The notes beneath the pieces were generated by a model. That model was not told the DNA's origin, did not search any database, and worked only from the letters and a program-made list of their open reading frames with translations. From Taeniopygia guttata (taxonomy: Eukaryota; Chordata; Aves; Passeriformes; Estrildidae): 64,000 bases of DNA. Position 1 is the stretch's first letter; each line of letters begins with the position of its first letter. Positions 1 to 10,180 of the stretch are shown piece after piece. The translations under genes were made by a program, and so were the position numbers. The stretch lies in contig NC_133063.1 in assembly GCF_048771995.1 (NCBI RefSeq), positions 22,967,810 through 23,031,809 of the forward strand. The letters run 5' to 3'.

Positions 1-454
1 AAGACACATGATTTCTTGTGTAATGTGAAAAGTAGCTGAAGCCTTTGACTATGATTAACTTTGCTATCATAACTTAATTGAATGCAATTTTGTTCTGAGA
101 GCTGTTAAGTAGGTAAGTGGCTAACTGGTTATTGAGCTAGTTAGATATGGAAATAACTGACTCGATGGCATGAAAGAAGTGCTTTTTTGAAGGCGCTGGA
201 AATTGGAGATTCGAGGAGTGTAATTAAAGCCTCATTAGTAGAAACCAATTTGTTTTATACCTTGCTTTCCTTTTATTTGTTTTTCTATCAGTTCCCTGTG
301 GTCAACAGGCAAGAGAATCTAGATTATCTTGAAACTGGAGAAAATCCTCTCCTCCTGGGGCTGGTCCTGCTCTGCAGTGACAGGCACAGAAGGGAAAGTT
401 TGCTGGGAGCCCTGGTGGAGGTTGAAGCGATATGCGGAATAAATAAATAGACTC

Positions 455-735
455 CACAACTCGATGTAGTTATGAAGTGGGTATGTATGACAGCGCCCGG
501 CACAAGCGAGATAACTCTCCGAAATCTTGTGCCCCGAGCTGAAGTCTGCCCCCCAATTTTATTTACAAAGGTGTTCCATATGCAATACATTACACAACTT
601 TTCTATGCATATTCAACCCCTGGCCCCGCCTGTCTTCGCTTCTCATGCTAAATAGGTCCACGCCCTTCTGGGCATGCGTGGTTTTTTGTGGGGGCTTTTA
701 TGGGGGTCCCTGGTGGTCGTTGAGCTTTAGACCAT
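455..735 (-). mobile_element. Betaretrovirus-type (ERVK-like) LTR, minus orientation
   Basis: Read on the minus strand the segment has a GC-rich U3 with a TATA-like CATAAAAG, then an AATAAA signal, then a G-rich R/U5 region with a strong stem (GGCACAAG ... CTTGTGCC) around 495-530. That order of promoter, polyadenylation signal and hairpin is what an LTR looks like, and the R/U5 text resembles LTRs of avian class II ERVs as I remember them. No internal retroviral sequence is seen on either side, so it is a solo or truncated LTR. Exact ends are uncertain; no target duplication was identified. Confidence 0.5.
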
Positions 736-988
736 CATCTTCCTCTGCATTGAACTTTTGAACTCTTCTCCTCTGCGCTTGCACTGTTGGTCCTTTGCTC
801 TCTTATCTGGATAAGTTCATCATCCTTGACATGTTTGGAGACAGAGGGGCTTTCTTGTCTGAATTCTTTGCATTCCTGGTCTTTTCCGGTATTTGTCTTT
901 TTGCAAGAAGCTTTAAAGATCTTTGTTTTCTTTCCTATGCCTTTTTGTGCAGAGGTTTCTTAAAATTCAACACATGATTCTACAAACA

Positions 989-1065
989 TGATACATTCAT
1001 TTTTGATATATTCATTTTTTGATACATTCTTTTTTGATACATTCATTTTTGATACATTCATTTTG
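989..1065. repeat. Short tandem repeat, about 15-16 bp unit, five copies
   Basis: Units of the form GATACATTCATTTTT follow one another with one-base length differences. It is AT-rich and has no coding features. Confidence 0.8.
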
Positions 1066-1720
1066 TTAGCTCAAGTGATCTCTGGAAAATCTTTCATTTC
1101 AAGGTGGCCTCCAGTGTGCTGGCTTCTTCCTGCATCTCTGCCACTGTTCTGTGCAGGATGCTGCTCTCCACAGCCCCTGCCAGTCACTACCAGCCCTAGT
1201 GTGTTCCCTCCTGCCTTTGTCTCAACCAGGGCCACACAGAGTCTGGAAAATGCCATTTTCAATGGATTAGTCCTGCCGAGCCCCTGGGCATGAGGCCACC
1301 CAGAAGCACTGGGCCGTGGGGGCTGTTCTCAGGGCACTGACCCAGCCTGGCTGCTGGCCTCTGGTGACCCTCCATGTCTGTCCCCATGGCAATATCTGCC
1401 AGCAGTCCCAGACCTATGTGCTGAGGTGAGAGGGAACAAAGGCGTGCCATGATGTCCCATTGTGATGTCACTGGATGGTGGAGGATAACATCACATGTGA
1501 GTGCTTTGCGACCTTGCACTCCTTTCTGTTTATATTCAGGTGCTGATGTCCCTCTGTAGGATCCACCACTGAGTGGTGGATAGTGACAGCAGTGGGAGAT
1601 GGATATGAGGTCTCATCCTTCACTGCTTGAATTTTGGTGCCAGCCAAGTCTGGATTGATTCTTGACTCCTGCCAAGCATGCCTAGTCCTCATCTGTCCCC
1701 TTCTGCTGCAACAGACAGAC

Positions 1721-2003
1721 ATGGCCACGAGACAGAGTGGAGCTGCCCCATCTGTCAGGTCACTAAGAATGACGTGGCTTCTGCTCTTCCCTGTCACCAG
1801 CAGTTCTGCCTGGTATCCTGCAGCAGGCAAAAAGAAATCCAGCTTGCCCTCTCTGCAGCAGTCCACTAGAGACTACCAGGTTTTCTGAGTGGGGTGGAGA
1901 GGACTACATACAATTTGCCATCAGCTCCCCTGAAGAGTCACCAGAGACCAGCAGACAGGCAGGAGAGTTGCTGGGGACCAACAGACAGGCAGGGAGACCT
2001 CCC
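1721..2003 (+). pseudogene. TOPORS-like RING gene, copy 1 (broken)
   Basis: The ATG at 1721 and the following text match the start of the intact RING gene at 10181-11548. One base is missing about ten bases into the reading frame, so the ATG frame does not read the RING. In the shifted frame the first two zinc ligands (CPIC) and the central Cys are visible. The loop that should carry the remaining ligands is altered and partly missing (CHQQFCLVSC then unrelated residues). The homology continues through the region after the RING and then stops; the next piece of the family lies inverted beside it at 2019-2146. This is a dead copy. Confidence 0.75.
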
Positions 2004-2018
2004 CTCCACCTTGCTGAA

Positions 2019-2146
2019 ATCCAGGAGGTGCTGTTGCTGTCGGAACAGTCCTGCCCACACTTGGGGCAGAAGGCCACCCACAGGCTCTGGCTCTGCAGCT
2101 CCCTGCTCAGCTGGGGACAGTGTTCCCTGTGGGGAAGATGGAGGAG
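2019..2146 (-). pseudogene. Inverted internal fragment of the same RING gene family
   Basis: This stretch matches 11130-11250 of the window in the same plus-strand text, which is the antisense of the copy 3 coding sequence just after the RING (SPQGTLSPAEQG region). It directly follows a sense-oriented 5' fragment, so the locus is a head-to-head chimera made by inversion. Confidence 0.7.
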
Positions 2147-2465
2147 ACATGAAAGGGCCAGCAAGAGGCCACCCTGATGGTGGCACTAGTGATATTCTAG
2201 TAACCCTTTTGCCAAGAAAAAAAAAAAAAAATTCTATTTCTCTGACAAAGTTCCTGGGTTCTGCTTTCTTCTCCTTCTAATGTCTTTGCCTGACCCCCAC
2301 ACCCCACCATCAGCTGAAAGCCCCTGGAGCCACAGGACCATTTTGGCAGCACCTCCTCACACAGGAAATCCTGCTGCAGCTGTGATGGTTGAAGAGCTTC
2401 TGAGAAAGTGGGTGCTGTGCACCACATGGTTATCCTGGAAGATGTGTCAGAGCTGCCTGCTGACT

Positions 2466-2510
2466 TAAATGGATTTTTATAAGGCTTTTGACACAGTTCC
2501 CCCCCAAGAT
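2466..2510 (+). mobile_element. Possible CR1 LINE reverse-transcriptase scrap
   Basis: The plus-strand translation reads DFYKAFDTVP, resembling the CR1 ORF2 signature FLDLSKAFDTV. Only about 45 bp are recognisable, so the call is tentative. Confidence 0.4.
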
Positions 2511-4371
2511 CCCGCCCATCAATGAGAGAGAGATGAATTAGGACAAAGCAGAAATCAAACTGAGTGAGTAGATTATAAGCAGAAATCCTGCTTAAAATAA
2601 GGAATCAAAATTCATTCCGAAAAGCAGGACCAGCCCTAGGATCAGCCATAGCCATGGATACAGGCCTGGAAGAGTCACCAGAGGCCACCAACTAGGCAGG
2701 AAGAGCTGGCAATGCCCTGAAAACAGCTTCAGATGTCTCAATGTCTTCGGTTTGTCTGTTTGTGTGTTCTTTGGTTGCTTGGTTTTTGGTTGGTTATTTG
2801 GTTATTTAGTTATGTCTGGATTGGTATATTCCAGATGACTTTCATTTTGATTAGGATTTGTTAAGTACTGACATTCTGCTTCAGATGTGTAAAATAAACA
2901 TTTTCATGAATATTTTCCTCAAAACAGTCATTTTTATCTTCTTTCTAATTGAATGTCTAAATGTCCATTTTAAAAGATACCTCTGATAGATATCAAAAGA
3001 TATTAACTACTGTTGAAGAGAGCAGGGTTTTTTTGTATTGGAAAACAGTTGATGACACAGTCCTTGGTGAATCATTTCCAAATGTTATATACACTCACAG
3101 CAAAGAAATCTATTATTATATTGTAACCATTTCCAGCATCTGTGATTTTGCTATATCTAAATCCTAACATTTAATTCCAGTATATTTAAATTGGCAAGTG
3201 GATGTGATTGGAGAGTAATTTTTGGCATCTGTCCTGTCACTGTAATATTAGGAACCTTTCTCTTTTAAGTTTTTTTTTTTCTTTCTTTCTTTTTTTTTTT
3301 TTCTCTCTGTGGTTGTCTTTGTCTTTGCTTGAAGGACTTTCCAAATGAGATTCTACTCAGCCTTTACTTTGGAATCTCATTGCAGCTCTACACTCAGCCA
3401 TTTTAGAGAAGTCAGCAGCACTCTGTCATATTTTTTCTAGTCCATGAACTTCATTAACAGTGACCACTCTCATTAGTTCTCACACATTTTTACTTTGGTT
3501 CATAAAGACTGTTTCTCATGTTGCATTTTTCTACTCCCCTAACCCCATTCAATTAACATCAAATTCACTTTATAAAGTGATCACATATTGGAAATCTGTG
3601 TTCACATTCACTGTGCTGAAGGTCCATCATTCTTCCTGCTTTCTGTTTAATATCTTATTTGTTATGTTGATTTCAGGGATAGAAAGGTTGCATTAAATGG
3701 AAAAAAATATAAAAAAAGCAAGCAAAATTCTAGGTTTTGCTAGACCATTTTACCTAACAAAACCTAGATCATTTTAGTCATTACTACAGCTATTCAGAAA
3801 CTGAAAGGAAAAACCCAAATTTAGTTCTCAGTGCAGTACTTGTGACCAATGGTAACTATAACCCCCAAGATTCAGTTAAGTAAATAAATGTGAGCTACAT
3901 GTTGTTGGACTAGAAGATAACTGTTACTGTAAAATGCTAAAAAGCTGATGTCATTTCCTTAAAAATCAACCAACCAAGCAAACACACAAAAGCCTCCTAT
4001 TTTTAAAAAAATCTTGCCTATGATAATTTTGAATTTTTCTCAGTGCCTTCTACCAGATCCCTAGTGTCCACCACATCCCCATTGTGCAATATCTAATTAA
4101 CTGCAGCAATCAAAGATGAGAGTGAATAAGTTTGTAATAAAACTCAGCCTTCTGAAATAATGATTTCTGTATCAGCTCTTTCTGATTAAATCTCTCTCCT
4201 CCATTAATTCCCAGTTCTTCTAAATACTACACAAATTCATCCTTAATGCAGGGCCTTGTACTGACTGTCAGTTCTTGCCATGGTGAATGTGTTTCTTTAT
4301 CTTGTACTTGATTGAGTTGATTCTGAATTCTGCCTACTCATTTGTTCTGCTTTTTCTTCATTTTCAGATTT
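2511..4371. other. AT-rich interval without recognisable genes
   Basis: It contains a GTTTG/GGTT-rich stretch (2740-2830) and a pyrimidine tract (3268-3305). I see no conserved coding segment, RNA gene or clear transposon. Confidence 0.6.
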
Positions 4372-4376
4372 CTCAG

Positions 4377-5782
4377 TGTCATGGTTTGACACGGGAAGAG
4401 ATTTTTTTTTAGAAGGAAGAGGTTCATCCAGTCAGGGGTCAGGTTTAGATACTGACACTTGGGGTGACCAATTGAAGGTGGACACGCCTCTGAGAACACA
4501 GAGGGGTTAAAAGCGGAATTCCCAGGAGGACTCGTCCTTCTTTGGTTCCGGTCATCGCATGATACGGACCTTTCCCCCCCCAGCCCGGGCTGGGTGGGGA
4601 GGGGAGCCATGCGGCCTGCACAGGTAGGCCAGGAGGTAAAGGATCGGAACCGGCTGGGTCAGCTCCTGCGGATGGAAGGGTGGAGAAATCTGGGATGTCT
4701 CCGTTCCCCCCCCAGAGTCTCTCTCTCTCTCCCAAGAGAGAAAAAGAGACTCGGTGGTTTTATCAGCAGTTCGCTGCAGGGAAGGAGAAGAGCGGGGGGG
4801 CCGCAAGGTGCCCAGCCGGGCTGTGGGAGCTGGAGCCTGGGCAGCGAGCCATCTCTGGGAGTTGGGACTTTTAACCCTTCCTGAGAAGTGAAGGCTTTAT
4901 GAAATATTACTCCTCCTGAATTTGAAGAAAAGAGAGACAGCTTGAAACCTCAGATGTTTAGAGAAGAAGGTTGGGGGCAGATGATAGAGTGGCTTTTTGG
5001 CTGGACTCTGTTTGTTTACCATAGACTGAACCACTCTTTCTTTCAAGAGGGACTGCATTTTAGGGGGATGCATTGGTGAGCCAAGAGACCTTCTGCAGCA
5101 ACTACCAGTTTTGGAGTGGACAGAGAGAGAGCTGAGGAGGGTGTGAGGATGCCCTCCATCTTCAGAGAAGAAGAGAAGGCCATCTCTGTCTTTTGGACCC
5201 TCGGCCCCAGGGGAAAATGGGGGGGACTCTAGTCCCGAATTGTGATACTGGACTGTTGTTCCTGGTGGTCCTTGGCAAAGCATCCTTAAAGGGGCCCTAT
5301 AAGCAGTCTCTGTCCATGCCCACTGGTGAGAGCACTGTGACATGGAGAGGAGAGTGTCACACTGGCCTGTGTGTCTGGGCGGTGCCACGTGTGACACTGG
5401 AAACACAAAAGGTGGCAGTTGTGTTTCCTGGGGGTCTATGGTTGCAAGGGGGACTCCTCTCTTCCCCGATGGACTCAGTATTGATTATATTGAAGGGTGA
5501 AAACTTGATTAAGGATCCAAATGGGTCTCGCTGGGGTTTGGTGGAGTTGGGTGGAGGGAGGAGAAATGTTTTGGAAGGTTTTCATTTCGAATTTTGTGTG
5601 TTTTTATTCTTTCCTTTCTTTTCCTTTTATAGTAGTAGTAGTAGTAGTAGTGTAATAAAGCTTTTTCCTTTGTTATTAAGTTTGGCCTGCTTTGCTCTGT
5701 TCTTGATCACATTTCACAGCATTTGATTGGTAAGTTGTATTTTCATGGGGCGCTGGCATTGTGCCAGCGTCAAACCATGACA
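4377..5782 (+). mobile_element. Solo LTR A, 1406 bp, 5-bp target duplication
   Basis: The element begins TGTCATGGTTTGACAC and ends GTCAAACCATGACA, i.e. TG...CA with long inverted termini. The flanking pentamer CTCAG occurs at 4372-4376 and again at 5783-5787, a perfect target-site duplication. A poly(A) signal (AATAAAG, about 5653) follows a TAG trinucleotide run, which fixes the orientation as plus. There is no internal retroviral coding sequence, so this is a solo LTR left by recombination. A 5-bp duplication fits ERVL-type (class III) elements, but I cannot name the family from sequence alone. Confidence 0.85.
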
Positions 5783-5901
5783 CTCAGTCATAACTACAGT
5801 GTCACAACACAATGCTCCTGACAACTGATTCCTTTTTTGCCAAATTTCACATGTTTTCAAAGGTCAGTTCTGCAACTGTCACTTCACCTTTACTGCCACA
5901 C

Positions 5902-7309
5902 TGTCATGGTTTGACACTGGCACAATGCCAGTGCCCCCCATGAAAATGCAATCTCTCAACTGAATGCTGTGAAATGTGATCGAGAACAGAGCAAAGCAGG
6001 CCCAAGCTTAATAACAAGAAAAAAACTTTATTAAACTACTACCACTATGCTACTATAAAAGAGGGGGGAAAAAAAGAAGAAAGAAAACACACACAATTCA
6101 AAATGAAAACCTTCCAAAGCATTCCTCCTCCCACCACCCAACTCCAACAAACCACAGTGAGACACAATCTGGACCCCAATCAGGTTTCCACCCTCCAGAT
6201 AATCAACACCCAGTCCATCTGCAGGGAGAGAGGAGTCTCTCTTGTGCCACAGATGCCCCAAGAAACACAGATGCCACATCCTGTGCTTCCATGTCACCAC
6301 ATGGCACCGCCCGGAGAAAAAAAGTTTGCCAGTGGTGACTCTCTCCTTTCCATGCACAGTGTTCTCACCACCAATGCATGGATGGACAGACTGCTTTTAG
6401 GATTTTTCCTTTCAAGGATGCCCTGCCAAGAGGGAAAAAATAACAGTTCAGTTTTTCATTTTTTGGGACCAACAGTCCCCCCCATTTTCCCCTGGGGCCG
6501 AGGATCCACGAATAGAGATCTTCTTCTCTTCTTCCTCTCTGAAGACAGGGGACACCACCACAAACCTCCCTAACTTTTCTCTGCTCGCTCCACTTCTGTC
6601 TTTTCCCAGCTGAAGCATGGTCTCTTTGGCTCACCAGCATCCTCCTAAAATACAGTCTCTCTTGGAGGAGAAGATCAGTTCAATCTGTGGCTACCAAGAA
6701 AAAGTCCAGCCAAACAGCCACTCCATCATCTCCTCCCACCTAGAATTTCTCCTTCCAACATCCTGGGTCCCAGGCTGTCTCTCTTCCTCTCTTTTTCAAA
6801 CCAAGGAGGAGAAAAATTTCACAAAGCTTTCATTTCTCAGGAAGGGTTAAAAGTCCCAACTCCCAGAGATGGCTCGCTGCCCAGGCTCCAGCTCCCACAG
6901 CCCGGCTGGGCACCTTGCGGCCCCCCCGCTCTTCTCCTTCCCCGCGGTGAACTGCTGGCAAAAACCACCGCTGTCTCTTTTTTCTCTCTTGGGAGAGAGA
7001 GAGACTCTGGGGAGAAACGGAGACATCCCAGATTTTCTCCACCCTTCCATCTGCAGGGGGCCAGCCCGGTACCACCCTTGGGCCTACCTCCAAAGGCCAC
7101 ATGGCTTCTCCCCTCCCCCACCCAGCTCGTGGCCGGGCAGGGGAGAGTCCTGCACTGACCGCTGACCGGAACCAAAGAGAGCGAGTTCTCCTGGGAATTC
7201 TGCTTTTAACCCCTCTGTGTTCTCAGAGGCGTGTCCACCTTCAATTGGTCAATGTCCAAATTGACTTCTTCCTTCCGGAAAAATTCTTTTTCCGTGTCAA
7301 ACCACGACA
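5902..7309 (-). mobile_element. Solo LTR B, same family as A, opposite orientation
   Basis: It starts TGTCATGGTTTGACAC on the plus strand and ends GTGTCAAACCACGACA. The poly(A) signal reads on the minus strand near 6030. Flanks are CACAC (5897-5901) and CGCAC (7310-7314), a 5-bp duplication with one transition. It aligns over its length with LTR A once reversed, including the GGTGGACACGCCTCTGAGAA box. A roughly 65-codon ORF is shared by A and B but sits inside the LTR and has no recognisable domain. Confidence 0.85.
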
Positions 7310-7604
7310 CGCACATTCAAATGACAGATGAACTTTTCAGCCTTGCAAAATGTAAATCCAGATCTTCAAGAAACAATCAATTACAAACCAATATGTATTT
7401 CCAACCTTCTTTTTGTAGCCTCTCCATGACATATTCACATTTCAGGTTTGGAGAGCAGTCAATGTATTTCGAAAGTACAGCTTCAGAGCTGGGCTTCTCC
7501 CTTTTAATGTATATTAAATACAGATAATAAATACAGCAAACACTGCTATATCTGGGACTACATTTTTGAATGTGCTCGCATTTCAGTGTGTCATGTTCTC
7601 TCAG

Positions 7605-8817
7605 TTACTGAGGGATCTTGGACCCCCCAGCACCAGTGGACTGCCCCAACAGGGACTTCACTAGGCACTGCATGGAAGCAAGACATGGGAAGATGAAGTT
7701 GTTTCTCAAAATTGCTGTAGGCTTGCTTGGTCCAGATTTCATCTTCCTCTGATGAGAGCCCCTCAGGACTGAAGGATTGCACAGGTGCCTGCCTTTGCCT
7801 CTTGCTGGGTAGGCGAGAATCCTGGGGGCTGGGGGCTCTCCTCTTTTGGGCTCCCTGTGAGACTGCAGCCCTGTACCTGGCTGCAGATGCCACCCTGGGC
7901 AGATGGACCTGCCACCACTGCCTGCTCTGGTTCCTCCTGGGTCTTGTCTCACTCTGTGGAAATGGGCATAGGTGGGCAGTGTCTGGGACTCCCTTGGAGC
8001 GCAGCCCCTGCTGCTCCTACTTCCTCCTCCACGTTTAATCCTGCTGAAACACTGGCAGAAATCCTCTCCTGGGAGCTGCTGGAACTGGAGCTGCCAGACA
8101 TGGAACTGGAGCTGGAGCTGGCACTGGTCACAAGACTGTCAGTCTCCTCCCTGCCAATGCAGAAAAGCAGCAGTCTCTGGGCCTTGTCATTGCACTTGGC
8201 CACAATGACAGTGATGAGGCCATGGACCAGCGGTGCTGTGTGTTCCCCAAGGCAGTTCTGCAGCGTCTGAACCAAGTTCTCCACATTCAGACCATGGAGA
8301 CAGAGATCATGCAAGATGTTGCTCTGTGCAACTGGTACCAGCTGCCACCGGTCCTGGAATATTCCCTCCAGCCTCTCACACAGCCAGGGCTGCACAGGAT
8401 CCAGGAGATGCTGTCACTGGCGGAACAGTCTTGCCCACACCTCAGGCAGGAGGCCACCCACAGGCTCTGATCCAGCAGACCCCTGCTCAGCTGGGGACAG
8501 TGTTCCCTGTGGAGAAAGGGACACTAGAGGGCTATGGGGGCTGTTTTCATCTGGGAGGATGGGAGCTGCCCCTGTGTGGCTGCTGGTCTCTGGTACTCTT
8601 CAGGGGAGATGACAGCAAACAGCAGATAGTCCTGTTCACCCTGCTCAGAAAACCTGACAGTTTCTGTCAGTGTCCTGCAGAATGGGCATGATGGATTTGT
8701 TTGTGTCCACCGCAGGATGCAGCCCAGGCCAAACCTGTGGAGACAGGGCAGAGCAGAAGCCACATGCTTTGGAGTGTCCTGGCAGGTGGGGCAGTTGCTG
8801 TGATTTTCTCTGGCCAT
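7605..8817 (-). pseudogene. TOPORS-like RING gene, copy 2 (pseudogene)
   Basis: The ATG (8817) opens a reading frame homologous to the intact copy at 10181-11548. The RING is recognisable (CPTC ... CLHRFG ... CPFC), but a zinc-ligand Cys in the middle of the motif is Gly. A single-base loss near 8600 (GAGTACC here against GAGTCACC in copy 3) shifts the frame before the SPQGTLSPAEQG segment. In the correct frame a TGA lies at 8414-8416, and another frame change follows before the Arg/Pro-rich tail. The Ser-rich region is short, without the expanded hexamer array of copy 3. Four independent lesions make it a clear pseudogene. Confidence 0.85.
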
Positions 8818-9520
8818 TTCTGTGCTTGGCAGCATTTTGGGGAGAGCTGAGGATCAGGAGCTGCTCCCCTTCATTGGCATCACATGCTGCAGAAGAAGCT
8901 GTAGTCACTGACTGTCCCAGGGAAAGGAGGAAGGAATGTCCAGGCTCCTGAAGAACAGTCTCCCACCTCCCTAAGTCCCATCAACCACCTCATGGGCACC
9001 CCAGTGGGGCATTTCTGTGCACAGCTCACCCTCAGTGCTGCACCTGCAGTACCTGGCTGCCCCAACCAGGCAGGGCAGGGAAACAAGAGTGATGGTTCGA
9101 GGATGGACACTCTAGGAGAGATGTTGATGGCAGCCCCCAACACACCACCAGTGCTGGAAAAGCCTGGTTTGACTCTGCAGAACCTAGAGTCTCCCTCAGC
9201 ATGAGTCAAGGCTTGGGCCAGATTGGCCCAGTCACTGCTGGTGCCCAAATAAAATCAGCAGATGTGTTGTCACACTCTGCTGCTTGGGACATCACTTTTC
9301 AGAGCCCAGTGATGTCACAGTGGGATGTTCCCCACTATAGGTGCACAGTGCCAGGAAAGAAAAGAAAATGATTTCTTGTTTTGAAGTTCTACATTTTCAT
9401 GTTGCTTTCCCTTGGTCACCTGAGTCATGCATCCACGGCTGTGTGTCTTGTCCCTGCTCCTGACACATGGCCAAGGTGTCCCAATGAGCAGGAATGGGGT
9501 GGGAGCAGTCAGCATGGACT
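8818..9520 (-). repeat. Upstream part of tandem duplication unit, copy 2
   Basis: The region 5' of the copy 2 RING ORF matches the region 5' of copy 3 (11549-11930). Shared blocks include CTGCTGGTGCCCAAAT, GGTGCACAGTGCCAGGA and CATGTTGCTTTCCCTT. The duplication therefore carried promoter-proximal sequence and not only the ORF. A TGATGTCA (CRE-like) octamer lies at 9310-9317. Confidence 0.75.
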
Positions 9521-10121
9521 GCCTGTGGCTGGATGATGCCCCCTTCTCTCACTGCCTTTCTGTGCAATGCCAGGATTTGGAGTATTTGGGTGGGGGTGGC
9601 CAGCCCTGGGTGAGAGGAAGGATCCTCTCCAGCCAAAGGCACGTAGGCCACTGTGCCCAGCTTCGAGAGGAAGCCCCTGCCAGGCCCCTCAGGCATACTG
9701 CTGTGGAGGGACACCTCCTTGTGATCCCCATGCTGACACCCTAGGGTGGTGCCCAGAGTTCCAGGATACTCCTTTTGGGTGGGCAGAGCTTGGGATGACC
9801 CCCAGGCACTGGGACCAAGTAGAGCAACAGGGAGCTGTCAGCAGAAGCCAGGGGTGACAGTGCTCAGTTGGATCCTCAGTCTACCTGTGACAAGATAATT
9901 CGCCCCTGCTGCACACTCCACCTTTGACATCTGCTGCACTGTGGGTGCATGGCCTCAGCAGGGTTTTCTGTGGGAAGGAGGCACCACTGAGGCACCCTGA
10001 GGCTCCAGGGCCCATGGCTGTACCCCTCAGCATGCAGGTGCCACCAACAGTGGGGCACAAGGGGAACGGTAAAGGCATTAGTAGGAAGAGAATCCCACAG
10101 ACCGTGTGAGTGAAACAACAA

Positions 10122-10127
10122 TTTATT
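10122..10127 (-). promoter_or_regulatory. Poly(A) signal for RING gene copy 3
   Basis: AATAAA on the minus strand, about 55 bp beyond the stop codon of the intact RING ORF. A second AATAAA occurs at 10132-10137. Confidence 0.6.
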
Positions 10128-10180
10128 TCCTTTTATTTTTTCCTGACTAAAGGGTTACAGGATTCCTGCTAGCATTGCTG

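Noticed and set aside
4680-7050. A conserved short ORF (about 65 codons) in both LTR A and LTR B
   Set aside because: Its conservation follows from the two LTRs being copies of one family; no known domain, and it is inside U3.
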